Origin: Chromobotia macracanthus
Taxonomy: Eukaryota; Chordata; Actinopteri; Cypriniformes; Botiidae
Length of the DNA stretch: 64,000 nt
Direction: 5' to 3'
NCBI GenBank assembly: GCA_036877525.1
Contig: JAZGTH010000008.1
Location: 7,295,001-7,359,000 of the forward strand
Shown here: one piece after another, positions 34,906-46,259 of the stretch
Position numbering within the stretch: the stretch's first letter is position 1
Layout: each line of letters starts with the position of its first letter
Position numbers and translations under genes: made by a program
Notes under the pieces: model-generated
Told to the model about the DNA's origin: nothing
Seen by the model: the letters and a program-made list of their open reading frames with translations, nothing else
The model's database searches: none

Positions 34906-34966
34906 CAACTGCGATTAATTAGCATATTGTGTAATTAACCTAATTAATTATTAATTAATTGACAGG
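34906..34966. promoter_or_regulatory. Dense TAATTA cluster (homeodomain sites or decayed hAT terminus)
   Basis: GCGATTAATTAGC, GTAATTAACC and TAATTAATTATTAATTAATT lie within about 55 bases, ending in TTGACAGG. It can be read as clustered homeodomain sites. It can equally be a decayed end of the fish hAT-type repeat whose terminus contains GCGATTAATCGC and TTGACAGCCC, a family I recall. I cannot decide between the two. Confidence 0.35.
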
Positions 34967-35094
34967 CATATTTTATACATACAGTATGTGTTGCACCTTT
35001 GTGTGCGTATGGATGCATGTCTGAATGTATTCTTGATCTGTATTTGTGCGTGAAACCATATATGTTTGTTTTGCTTTGTACTGTATGTGCTTGT

Positions 35095-35537
35095 CTGTGT
35101 GTGTGTGTGTGTATTTGTGTGTGTACGACTCCAGGGCTCGTCCCTTTGGGAGTGTCCCACCGGCACAGAGCTCCTGACATCTCAGAGAGGCTTTCAATAG
35201 CCGCCTTTCAATCCTGATGCAATAATGATGCCGGGTTGCATTTCAGCAAAGTGGAAATTAGGGGACTCAAAGAGGAAAGGCAGCCACCAGTGAGGAGATC
35301 CTCTCTCGCTTCCCCTCCTCCTTACAGCGCGGGGGGGACGCGTGGGCCCTGAACGCAGCCTCTATGAGTGGCAGCCCTGCTATCACCACCATCACACACT
35401 ACTGCCTGTGTTAATGGAGAATGCCCCGAACTGCCAGTGTCTTTGTTTGCCGGGCCACAGCAATAAATATGCATGAGGTTGAGTGGTGTATGTGTGTGTT
35501 TAATGTGCGTGTGTGTGTATGTGTTGTGTGGGGGGGG
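35095..35537. repeat. Two short TG-rich microsatellites at the edges
   Basis: TG-rich runs lie at 35095-35124 and about 35486-35537, the second ending in a G-run. The sequence between them belongs to the next entry. Confidence 0.8.
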
Positions 35538-35700
35538 TTCACTAATTACTAGATTCCTATCATGAATATGTATGGCCGCATCTTTTATTACGGGATTGGC
35601 TTAAACATATCACAGGCCGGGGAGAGGGCCTGCGCAGCATGCGTAATTTAGGCCTTTTGGAGTGTTTGACTTTGATGGCCGTGAGATGCCTGACAGAAAA
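35200..35700. promoter_or_regulatory. Candidate conserved enhancer block
   Basis: Mixed-composition unique sequence with FOX-type AATAAATA followed by the POU-like ATATGCAT (35467-35474), CACTAATTACTAG (about 35540-35552) and GCATGCGTAATTTAGG (about 35637-35652). Only the TG microsatellite interrupts it. Possible enhancer. Confidence 0.33.
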
Positions 35701-35713
35701 AGGAAAAGAAAAC

Positions 35714-36010
35714 TTAAAGGGACAGTTCACCTAAAAATGAACATTTTGTCATCACTCTTATGTTGTTGCAAAACTTTAAAAGCAAAAACAGACAAGGCAG
35801 GATGTCCAAGCAGTTCTTTATAATACGATTAAAGTGGATAGTGATTTATAATGCCATACTACAAAAAGACAAAGTACGATGTTCATCCTATTTTTAAGAC
35901 AGTAGCGAAGAGAAGTGATTTGAATGGTGAGTTAAATTTCCACTTTTTTTGTCATTTTGGAGCTTGACGTTACAAATCAGCATCTACTTTCATTGTATAA
36001 AAAAACTGTC
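35714..36010 (+). repeat. Truncated TTCACCC-type element
   Basis: Begins TTAAAGGGACAGTTCACC and continues AAAAATGAACATTTTGTCAT, the form of the left end of a very common cyprinid repeat (from memory). Near 35952-36000 the interior reads TCATTTTGGAGCTTGACG and ACTTTCATTGTATAA, also of that family. The matching right terminus (GGTGAACTRTYYC) is absent, so the copy is 3'-truncated or diverged. Compare the complete fold-back at 38557-39112. Confidence 0.7.
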
Positions 36011-36289
36011 AAAAAAAAAATGTTTTGTAGAAAAAATACTACAGGGTTGGACAACCGGGTTGCAACATCCCTCATAAGTCAATGACGACTCATTTGTAGG
36101 TCACCTTTATTACCAGTATTATATGTTTTTACTGTGGCAGACGCAATGCAGTCTTCTGATCTTCTCCACTTGCCCCCAGTAAAAAATAAAAACATTAAAT
36201 ACACCTGTGAAGCAAAGACCCGAATCAGGGTCCAGTTCTTTTTCCACAAATAAATGTGACAGATAGATAGAAGGTCATCAATTCCTAAC

Positions 36290-36700
36290 TACGCTCTCAT
36301 CCATCTAGGTGTCGACGGACTCCAGATCTCTCATTTCCCCAGGAATAAAGCCCCCCCTGACCCCTCCCCCACCACTCAGCTCTCACTCCAGTATGACGCT
36401 CCTCTGTCCGAGACTTTATCCATTAGATAGATAAATCTCTTTTTCTTCTTCTGTCGTGCCAATGTCCATTTTCCGTGTCCCACGCTGGAAAGTTATTACT
36501 AACCTCAGAACAAGAGCGCTGTGCAATCTAGCAAAAAGCTAGAGAGCTTCTTATCTGTCTGGTTTATGGCCGCGGTGTAATAGATCAATCGAAGAAGTTA
36601 ACTGGAAAGAAAGGAGCTGCTTTTGGCCTTGTGTAACCCCTATAATGCCAACAATGTCTCTGTCCGCAAAAGTCCATAAGACATCATGCTGTGATAAACC
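36290..36700. promoter_or_regulatory. Candidate cis-regulatory tract
   Basis: Repeat-free sequence with CCAGGAATAAAG, TAATAGATCAATCG and CTATAATGCCAACAATG. Composition and lack of transposons are the only support. Confidence 0.25.
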
Positions 36701-38556
36701 GACGTGTGTGTGAGAGAGAGGGACTCTCACACAGTCATTTAATTTGAGAATGGTATGGTATTGGATAAATCAAGTATAAATTGAAAACCATGTTTCCTGC
36801 AGGAAATTTTACGTCCATATGAAAGAAATTTACAGATGGATAAATTGTTTTATAATCCTTAAGTATTAATAAATTAGGAGGATTATTGAGGTTTATAGAA
36901 TGGATAGTTCTGACTGTAAATTATGATTGAATGAGCCACAAGACATTGTGAAATATTGATTTAGATTGTTTGGCTCTGATATATCAGATTTTAATTTATA
37001 AACAGTTAGGCTAATGCACAGTATCACTTGCCAGAAAATGTTTGTTCTTTTTTCATTATTAATATTTTACAATTTATTGAATGTTGATGTCTTTTATCAT
37101 ATTACCGTTTCCACCTATTTTTTTAAAGCAATAAGTGTTGCACAGCCTCTTGTAGCATATTGCTTTAATAAACTTTGTAATAAAAAGTAAATAAATACCA
37201 GTTTCTAAAGTTCAGATCTCAGTATGGGAATTATTTATTTGTCTTGCATCAAAGGTGTCCACGTGTATCTGGAGCTGAGAGGATGATTTCATCAACAGTT
37301 TTATCATTTATCACAGCACTGGGGATATGAAATATGGACTGTTAGCTGTTTAGCACTTATTGTTCCCTCAGTGAGTCGATACTGTCTAGAAACTATTGAG
37401 TTTATCAGGGGTATGACAGCTGGCTCACGGTTCGATTGTATCCTGTGTGAGTTTGTTAAAGCGGCACGTGCAATGCCATTTCTGTGTTCCAACTCGATAA
37501 CACAACATATATCACATATTACATACAACATAGTTCTCTAGCTTCAGATGTGTGACTCCCTTTTTGTCAATGCACCTCATGTCATTTCCAACATGTTCTG
37601 AAATCACAGCTTCAGAATATAAGACCCTGCTAGCATTAAGACCCAATGGCATTATCTGATACTTGAGATGAACTAGACTTTCATTATTGCTATTATTACC
37701 CCTACTCTTACGGCAATGATTTACAGCACTTATCAGGGAAAGAGGTAATTAGAACTTTAGCATTTCTATAGCACTGGGCCATCCAGACAATTGTTGCGTT
37801 TAAGTCTTAGCTGACTTGAATGAGATATTAGTCATCTTCGAATGTGTCAGGGTTTTAGTAAAATCAGTTCCATTGAAAATCCACAGAACAGAAGACAGAA
37901 CAGAAAGGGCAAATAAACTTTTTACATTTGGTCTGTTTATACTGCACTAAAGCCCCAGCAGCACAATTGTCCAGTTCAGGAGCATAAATAATGTACAAAT
38001 CTATATACAAAATGTTCAGATATTCACTTAAGCTTTTGTGCATCTGACTCTACTGTCATTTTAGTCATTTATCAATTTGGTTTTGATTGTGTGTTCAGTA
38101 TAAAAAGTGGGTAAAATGAAATGAAAATGAATTAATATATCATTTACAGACGTGAGATCTGCACAGTTTCTTTCTTAACTACCTCAGACTTGCATCTCAG
38201 CTGAATGTGAAAACATGTGGGCAAAATTAGTTCTCCACTTACTTGCACTTGAAACCGAGACAGAGTTTAAGTCCGTCATTTTTTGTCACATAGACAAATA
38301 TGAACAGACAGCCACAGGCAGACTGCTTTCTTCTCTTCATTTATTGCTAAGACTCAGTCTTTATGCTGGCTAATACTGTCAGTAGACCCGTGTGTCCACA
38401 TCTTCATGCAGGTTTATAGAGACAAAGTTATCACCACAAAAGACTAATCTCTGTTAGGAGTAATTAATTAGTCCAATATTTCTCAGTAGTTCTGTCTCTA
38501 TGTTCTAAATATATTGTCAGGTACAGTTTATATTTTACATTATATATGCTTAGCTA
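36701..38556. other. Long unique AT-rich tract
   Basis: No gene, repeat or strong motif cluster. A 75-codon frame at 37304-37531 minus matches no known protein. Confidence 0.55.
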
Positions 38557-39112
38557 ACAAAATTAATTTTTTGTCATATTTGCCTATCTCTGTGTTGTTC
38601 CACCTGTTCTGTATGCTGCTGTGCCGCACAAAAAGAAACATTTAGAGGAGTATTTTCAGAATGTGTGCCTAATTCATACACTAACAGCTCACAATAATAC
38701 CAGCAACATAAAAGTACCATTAAAGTACTCCATACTTGTAGCATACATACTTCTGTGCTATATTTCAAGTGTTCTGAAGCCATACATTCTCTGTGTGTAA
38801 AGAAGTTTATCAGTAAATTACATTTTGACATAATGGCAGTAATTACAATTTAATTTTGCTCCATTCAACACACAAAACTATTGCATGGCTTTATAAAGCT
38901 TAGAACACATGTACTCTACTTTTTTAAGTACTTTTATGGTGCTTATTTTTTGAGCTTGAAAGTGTCACTATGAAAAATCGTTGTATGAAAAAATCTGCAT
39001 AAAAGATTTCTAAAAGCTTCTCCTTTTGTGTGGAAAAAATCACCATTTGGGTTTGGAATGACATGAGGTTTAAGTAAATAATGACAGAATATTTGGGTGA
39101 ACTATTTCTAAA
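38557..39112. mobile_element. Fold-back (long inverted-terminal) element of the TTCACCC family
   Basis: The left arm contains TTTTGTCATATTTGCC, TGTTGTTCC and CACAAAAAGAAAC. The right arm, read on the complementary strand, is AGTTCACCCAAATATTCTG, TCATTATTTACTTAAACC, TCATGTCATTCCAAACC and CCACACAAAAGGAGAAG, the same words in the same order. Arms of at least about 80 bp are therefore imperfect inverted repeats. The first bases of the left arm (TTAAAGGGATAGTTC type) are missing. The middle, with ACTTTTATGGTGCTTATTTT and TTGAGCTTG, is also family sequence. Non-coding; the 85-codon frame at 38574-38831 minus is inside it. Confidence 0.8.
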
Positions 39113-39525
39113 ACAGAAATCATCTAATTTAATTTAGTGTTACTTTAAACAGCACAGCAAATATAAATGTCCATTTGAAAATACTCTTTTGCTTTGATAA
39201 CTACTAAATAATTTTAAGTCCACATCCCTCTTTACTCAGAATAACTGTGGGTTGTGAGGGCAATCTTTATGGCTGTATGAATCCCTTCTTCCATCTCTTG
39301 CAAACAAATGCACAAATGGCCCCAATTTAACTTTAACACTCATGCGATCTGACATGTATACAAAATACCAGGCATTAAGTATTTTTCTTGTATGTATTGT
39401 TTTTCCACATGGACAAATTCAATTACAACTGCAGCATTTCCAACCATGGAAATTTTGTGCTTGTGTGCATAAAAATAGAACACTAAGTGAGAAAGTGGCA
39501 GTGATTGAGAAAAAGAGGAGAGAAA

Positions 39526-39559
<34 letters not shown>

Positions 39560-40493
39560 TTTTCTGCATTTCTATCCTCACAGACAGGCCCAGCAGGTGA
39601 TATAAAGAGCGCTCTGTCTTTACCACAGTCCTATGTGGAATCTGACCTTGATAAAGTGAAAATAAACACTGGCGGACAGGAAATAAACAGCAAAACGCTG
39701 TAAAGAAGACAACACAGATGCTTCGCAGTGATAACAGCTGTCATTGTTAACACAATAGCGTAAAAGCTTGTCTCATCTGAGTCGCCTTGAATCTGTCAGC
39801 AGCTCTACCTGTGTGCTGGTTGTGCGTTTGCTTCTTTTGCACAGAAATCAGAGATATAATGGCGCGCAAGTGGAGCCTGTATGCCACGTCACTCCCCCTG
39901 ACACTTCCATCTTTCCATTTTTCCCTCCTGCTTCCTTTTCCCCTGACAGTTGTGCCTGCTGATCTGCGGGAAGAGAGAAAGGTTTGGGAAGGACTGTTAA
40001 AGGAAGGAGAATGTCAACTGTCAGTCTTCCTCTGATGCCGGAATCTGTTGAAACCATCAAATGAGAAAGAGAGAGAGACAAAACAATGGAAGTCTCCATA
40101 CACATCTATTCTGTCTGATAGAATGTCAGCTATTCAGGAAAAAGTCCCAGCAGCCCATGTTACTGTAGATCTGTTCCAAAAACTGGTGAGCTGCCTGACT
40201 GTCAGCAAGCCTCGCAAATGACTGACTTTGGATGCTATACATAGGCAGAAACTTGATGGATATAGAACTTGGCATGGGACATTTGGCATTAACATGACTT
40301 TAAATGTTACTCTACAAAAATAAACTATTGTTTTACCACAGTTACTGTACTGTCAGACAACACAGCTTTGCCATTGTTTTACTCCAATAACCATATTTTA
40401 ACCATGGTATTTGTAGTAAAAGAACTGTATTGTAATAAAAATGCTAATGCTAAAAAAAGGTAATAAAACCATAGTTTTATTTCATAAGGATAT
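39113..40493. other. Unique tract with a GA microsatellite
   Basis: A GA array of about 14 units lies at 39529-39556. Frames at 39768-40105 oppose each other on the two strands. An acceptor-like CCCCTGACAG near 39951 is followed by a weak donor, not convincing as an exon. Confidence 0.55.
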
Positions 40494-40761
40494 TGAAGCT
40501 ACAATCTGTAACTTTTGCCTCTCTACTGCCATCTCTGTTTGAAGCATAAAATTGCAAGTTACTTTACGTAGTGTTTTTTTTGTGTTAAAGTCAAATGAAA
40601 CCAAACTGAAATGATTTCAATGTCCTGAAATCGGACCTGGCAGCTCAAATTATAAATTATTTCTAAGTTTATCATTGCAAAACAGAGTGAGGTAAGGAGA
40701 CTGTTTTAAACACTGAAATGTTATGCATTTGCTCAATAAAAAGTTATGGATTGCAGCTTTA
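40494..40761. mobile_element. MITE with 23-bp inverted ends
   Basis: The left end is TGAAGCTACAATCTGTAACT and the right end, complemented, TAAAGCTGCAATCCATAACT. About 19 of 23 positions match. Total length is 268 bp with no coding capacity. I recall teleost repeats ending in AAGCTGCAGTCCGTAACTTTT, which fits. Target duplication is not clear. Confidence 0.75.
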
Positions 40762-40805
40762 TGCATGGATATTTATAGCACACACAAATGAGTAATACAT
40801 ACACG

Positions 40806-40840
40806 TTTATTGATCAATTTATTGATCACATTTATTGATT
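40806..40840. repeat. Three-unit TTTATTGATCA minisatellite
   Basis: TTTATTGAT begins at 40806, 40818 and 40831 with 12-13 base spacing. Confidence 0.9.
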
Positions 40841-42163
40841 TAAATCGACTTCTCGAAGAAAACTAAATTTTGCCTTACTGTATAATTTAGCCAAAGCTGT
40901 GGTATCTTAAGAGGCAGCATTATAAAGATGCCTATATCTTGAAACAAAGTCTTCGGTAGCGTTCCTATGATGCCTTAAAATGCTGCCTGTATAGGCAGTC
41001 TGCTAAGTTTTGGAACGGAGCGAGAGTTTTGGGCTCCCTGTCTATATGTAAGCCTTTCTCCAGAACTCTGCGGAGAGAAATGATCAATTATTCAATTTAG
41101 AAAATGCAGGATATTTCAAACGTGCACTCTTTCGGAAAATTGCTCCCGGTGTAATTCGAAGCTCTTTAGCGGTGGGACAAAGAAAGCAGGGCTTGAGGAT
41201 CTTGATGAATCATATTAAAGGATATATTACAGTAGCTCATGTGAGGAAACAGCTCCCTCTACCCTCCCCATATGAGGCTAGATTTTCAAAAACAGGCTCA
41301 TGGAAGTAATAGGTGGGCCCCAAAAGTTCAGAGTTCTTTTCCACGGCCTGATTCAGAGCTCTGACTTTTCTTTCTGTCTTGTGCTGTTTTCTGGTTGAGC
41401 CTCATGCGGAGACACTTGACTTGAACTCGTATCGCTGCCTGGGTCACGGCCATTTTGTACCCTGCCAGCAGGTGGCCTCTTCCCTCAGGCGGTGTGAGTG
41501 ACCCTGGCGCTGCAGGTTACTTGGCTTCCTGCCCCACCAGCTGAGTCATCTGCCCTGAAGGGATCTGTATGATCTCATGGTGTACACAGATCTTCACTTC
41601 TGACCTTTCCTGTGCCCCCACTGCATGTCTGACCCTTTGCTTACATGCATCCTATTGAAAAATATATGTGTCTGCTCGGCCAGTGAATGGGAACAGGAAT
41701 TCTTATAGAAATACACTTCAGAAATATTTATTATGGCTTCAGGACTCATAGAGACGCTGTTTATATTGATCCATCTGTCCTGTTTGTATACTTATGCTGT
41801 GTAGTGTTGCAGAGATTTATTAATCTGAATGTAACGCTCTATTTTTATGGTGCTTTTCTTAAATATACAGATTGAAAATGACAGTCAGTAAAGTGTGGGA
41901 CTTGATTTATCTATTAGAAATTGATTGGACGGGAATGTACAGTGTGTTTAATCAAACTCATTTTGGGCACATATTCATCTGGCACTTAGTAATATGACTA
42001 TTGCTAATGTGATATCTGCCCAGTTTTTGTTCCATTGTTAAGCTGGTAAATTGCATTTCTGTTGTTGTTTCGGCATAACAACATTATTTGATGTCCTGTG
42101 GTGTGACATGCTTGTCTATCATCTGCATCTGTTCTTCTGCATCTAAAATTATTTAAGACAGGT
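40841..42163. other. Unique tract, possible conserved patch
   Basis: The part at about 41060-41280 is repeat-free with mixed composition (GATCAATTATTCAATTTAG, GGTGTAATTCG) and could be regulatory, but evidence is thin. No gene recognised. Confidence 0.45.
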
Positions 42164-42255
42164 GTTTCTGTAGCTCAGTTGCAACCAGCAATGTAAAGAT
42201 CATGGGTCATTAATTCAGACATTATTTGTAATATGCATAGAGGTACATTTTAAAC
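42164..42255 (+). repeat. SINE head relic
   Basis: GTTTCTGTAGCTCAGTTG matches the SINE head at 7876 and 26468. AGCAATGTAAAGATCATGGG follows, and then a decayed B box (GTCATTAATTC). The tail is lost. Confidence 0.65.
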
Positions 42256-43524
42256 AGCATTTTCCTGCATTTTTTTAAACAGCAGGTTTTATACTTGCAT
42301 GTTGTTTGTTTTTTTGCAGGAGCTTGCATTTTTGGTCACCTGCATTCACGTCTTCTGTTTTGACCATCCCTTTAACTGATAAATTTACACTATATGAATG
42401 ATCATAAAATCTGCTTGTCAAATACTTGTAAATAACTCTGTCAATCTGAAACACAAAATTGCCAAGCTGTTCTGACCTTAAGGTCTTGCAGACCGTTGTG
42501 GCAATCCTCAGGATAAGATCGGCCGTCTGCCAGCTTCCCTTCCACATTCTCTCATTCAGGACACTTCTCTAGACATTCAGCTCTGACACTACACACGCTC
42601 CTTCCTCTGGAAGCTCCTCACCGAGGAACGGGAAACTCTGTCTGCTAACGCCAGTGCGTAATAGCCATTCTGTTATTATTATCTGGAATATATCAACCTA
42701 ATCACAGCTCCATTTTACTAGCCTTCCTCCCTGTGCTCCAATAAGTAAAGAGTCGGAAAGAAAATGAAAGTGGAAAAAGCAGTATATATCACAAGGCCCA
42801 GGGTTGTCCGAGTTAAAAGATAAACCTGTTAATTTTTCATGGACATCCACACTAATCTGTGTCCGTAGTGCCTTTAGTGTCAGGAAGAGAGAATGATGGA
42901 AATTAATTAAAAGAGACTTGGAAGATTTCCCTACGCTGTTAAAAAAGTGGAAGTGTTTAATATTACGCTGGCTTATTAGGTCGTACTATCACTTCAAATT
43001 ACAAGCTGGACATAAGTGTTCCTTTGGCTTTGATTATCGAGTTCATATAGAAGATATACATTTTAATTTAATGGTTTAAAATGACTACTTGCAGTTTAAA
43101 AAGTAACATTTGTTATGTGCTAGCATGTTAACATTAGAACTTTTGATAAAACTACAACAGATATTAAGTGCTTTTAGCAACACACCCAAATTTTTAATTA
43201 TACAAGATAAGACAAAAACGAAGATTTGAAAAACTTTGAAAACTTTTTTTGAACAGACATTCATTCTCAGATTTATTTAATATATCTCAGTTGTTTCTCC
43301 TAGAGAGCAATAAAATTACAGTATATGGAGAGCATACAGAGACTTCAGCTTCCTTTTCTCACATGAGAAAAGGACCCCAGTAGTCTCACGTGTGTCTCCT
43401 CTAGGGTTTCACAAGAAATCTCAACAGTGTTTCACAAAGTACTCAATTTTTGTCAAGCCTGCAAAGTCAGAGGTTTTAATATTAACATTTCCCATCAGAT
43501 ATTTTTGTTTTGAAATTTTAGGGG
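42256..43524. other. Unique tract
   Basis: No gene recognised. The stretch at about 42640-42960, with GTTATTATTATCTGG and CAACCTAATCACAGC, looks enhancer-like but has few defined motifs. The rest is AT-rich. Confidence 0.45.
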
Positions 43525-43626
43525 AAACATCTGAGACAAGAATAATGAATGAAACAAAACAGAGAACTCCATTAGGTCTTTTGAGTTATGAAAGAGCAAC
43601 CTCTGTGTAATAAAATGTTCTTCTGG
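43525..43626 (+). repeat. Dispersed repeat, matches 63019-63122
   Basis: Shared words in order with the later copy are AATGAAAC, GAGAACTCCATT, GAGCAACCTCTG, AATAAAA and TTCTTCTGG. By eye about four fifths of aligned positions agree. The family is not named. A shorter relative (AGGAGCAATATTTGAGACAA) is near 44475-44494. Confidence 0.75.
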
Positions 43627-45399
43627 ACAGTTAGATGTTCCTTTCAGATATCTCCTGTAGAACAAATCCTCTTCACACTCACTTTACTCACAAAGATCTG
43701 TTTCCTGAAAGATGCTGGTTACATAAAACAGTCTGTATAATGCTAGTGCTGTCACTTCTGAACCGTTAAAACCCTTTCCCAGAGTTTTGTTTATACGCGG
43801 TCTTTTATCTTAAAGGTGCAGTACTAACATTTAACAGACTGGAACTGAGAAGTTGTTCAGCGCAGCCCTGCTATGGACACATGTGTCTGTCAGAATAGGT
43901 TAATAATGAGGGTAATTGCGCGAATCTATTTACCCCACATGCATAACACACCAACATGCTGTGCACTGCATGCCCATGTAAGGTGAAAACACGGAGCCTG
44001 TTTACATAAAATTTCTAAATCGCTGAGGCACAGAGGAGAGAAAGCAGATATGTGTTTTTCTGTACTGAGCCTGAAGAATCGAGCTTGAGAAATACAGAGG
44101 TACAAAGCTTTAATTTAGAGCAATGTGAGGTGATATAATGTTTGGAAGTGGAGTTCTTTGCCAAAGGAAGTGCTGTTGCTCTGACCGCCTCTGGCTGCAA
44201 TACTGGAGGGCAGTTTCTCTTTACATGCCTTATCATTCTTTTATTTAATAAATCTCCATTGGAGTTCTCTTTCTTTTTTAAGAAAAAAAGTAGGACAATT
44301 ATTCCCATAGGAAGGACAAATCACAATGTAATTCCTTTCAATATCTCAATTGTTTCTTATACTCATGGACTCCAAGTCCATGACTTCCATAATCTCTATA
44401 CTGTACAGTATACTTTACTTCTTACTGTATGTTAGTACTTATCTATTTTTTCTTTTTTGTCCTAAGGAATTTTAGGAGCAATATTTGAGACAAAGTTAAA
44501 ACGTACATAACGGAAAACTCCTGAATGTGCAGCCTCTCAGCAATATCATTTTCCTCTGTCTTTTTATTAGTAAAAAAAACCATCCAAAACCCAAATATTG
44601 AATTTGTTTTGTATGCGAAGTTCAGTGCTGAAGGCGCATGAGTCTTCTGTGTGAAAATGATGTGTCTTTATGTGTCAATCTGAATGATAGTGACACTTGT
44701 TCATTAAAAGCACTTGCCTGCTTGTTTGGATTTGGTGTAAGTTACCATGGAAAAATTGTGAGACAGAAAAACAATGTTTGGTCTACAAACAACCTATAAA
44801 CAGCTGCTCTCCCTTTTAAGGGATTGTTTAGAGGAATGGGATGAGAAAATAAACATTCTCAAGAAGCCCTTGGCTTTTTTCTTCCAAATAGTGCAAGCTG
44901 CTACTTGCTATCAGGGGACGACCATGGCGACGTTGTAAATTGTACTCAATCCTCATATGAAAGATCCTTCTTGGTCCACTCTCTGCCTGTTGTTGGACTT
45001 CCTTAGCTGCACCCATCTCACTCCACTCCATTCTTCCTCTCTGTTCCCCCCAGACCCTTCACTTCTTCTCCCAGAATTGTTGTGTCAGGGTAGACACAAG
45101 GTACGTACCATTTACTTATTTCAAATATGTTGACGACATTAACACACAGACGCATACGTTCTGTCTCTCGAACCTCTTGTCACGCACGCACAGCAGCAGA
45201 ATCTCTCGCGCTGGGGAAATGTATCGCATACACAAATATGATTTAAAGCAGAGGGAAAGACAAATCACAAGGGCCTGTGTCTGTTTATTTGAACCGGGAG
45301 CCATTACTTGAATCTATCAGCTTTATTTATACTAGTGGCAGGAAAGCACCAGCCAAATTATTGCAGCTGCACAAGAGGGCCAGTCATTGGCTGGAAGAT
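43627..45399. other. Unique tract with repeat crumbs
   Basis: A small TTAAAGGTGCAGTACTAAC segment near 43809 resembles the end of a common fish repeat but is too short to call. Frames at 44015-44435 oppose each other. No gene recognised. Confidence 0.5.
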
Positions 45400-45790
45400 G
45401 TGCATAAATATGCCGCGCGTAGAAAACAAACAGCGATTATTTTGTATTTGTTTTGGTTTGAGCGTTCTTCCCTAATGCTAGCGCGCTCCGTAATGTGGGC
45501 CAGATGGAAAGCCAAGCTGTCACTACGCAAGCAGTGGGGAGCGTGTGTTCCCTATAGGAGTCCCTGGATGCCAGCAGGCTCAGTGTCATTACTGAAGGGT
45601 TACCACTGCTTGTAAAAGGCTTGTTAACACAAAGCCCTGTTCAGATGTTAATTGGCTAATTGACTAATTAATTTTTCTATAAAGGCATGTGGAGGAAAAA
45701 AGTGAGCGCTAATTGAAACCGACTATTGGTTTAATTATGATGGGAATGAGGTGGGGCTTCCTGATATGGCAGACTGACAGCTAAGGTTGG
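45400..45790. promoter_or_regulatory. Candidate enhancer with clustered homeodomain cores
   Basis: TTAATTG (45648-45654), CTAATTG (45656-45662), CTAATTAATTT (45664-45674), CTAATTG (45709-45715) and TTAATTA (45731-45737) give five cores in 90 bases. Upstream sequence (45400-45600) is repeat-free and CpG-containing. A 112-codon frame at 45277-45615 overlaps it but matches nothing known; I read the constraint-like texture as regulatory. Confidence 0.45.
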
Positions 45791-45835
45791 AGTCAATGAT
45801 ACAACATGTTTCTCCTGTAAAGGCATTTGTTTATA

Positions 45836-45880
45836 TTTACATTGCATTACATTTACTCATTTGCCAGAACGTAAATCAGA
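45836..45880 (-). repeat. SINE tail fragment
   Basis: TTTACATTGCATTACATTTACTCATTTGCCAGAACG resembles the complement of the SINE tail at 7876-8032. No head is present. Confidence 0.45.
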
Positions 45881-46259
45881 TATCACATTATTTCAAATGT
45901 CTGATTCAGGTGCACTGTATTAGACATTAGGCTGCATTTTGTTGTGGAAAACTTCAGCAATTCAGCAAATAGAACCAGTTAGTTTCCTGTATTTTTATTG
46001 CAGATGACAATACGTCATTCTGTGGGGGTCAGATTGTAAACGTAATGCATACAGCAAGTTAAAGTTGAACCATAACACAGCTTTTAAATTTCTTATAAAG
46101 TCACTTTTATCTTGCAGTAGTGAATAAAATACGCTGTATCTGCCCAAGCTTGCATTTACAAGCGAGACAGAGACGGAGAGAAAGCATGAGGGAGCAACTG
46201 AAGGGTCCCTATTTAATTACCTATCTTTAACTCCGTTTGTAATCTCAGTTGATTTATTG
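45881..46259. other. Unique AT-rich tract
   Basis: Nothing recognised. Confidence 0.5.

Noticed and set aside
39952..39984. Micro-exon after CCCCTGACAG
   Set aside because: The donor (AAAG/GTTTGG) is weak, the segment is about 33 bases long and no protein family is recognisable.
43809..43833. End of a fish transposon (TTAAAGGTGCAGTACTAAC)
   Set aside because: Only about 20 bases match memory of the family and no partner end was found.
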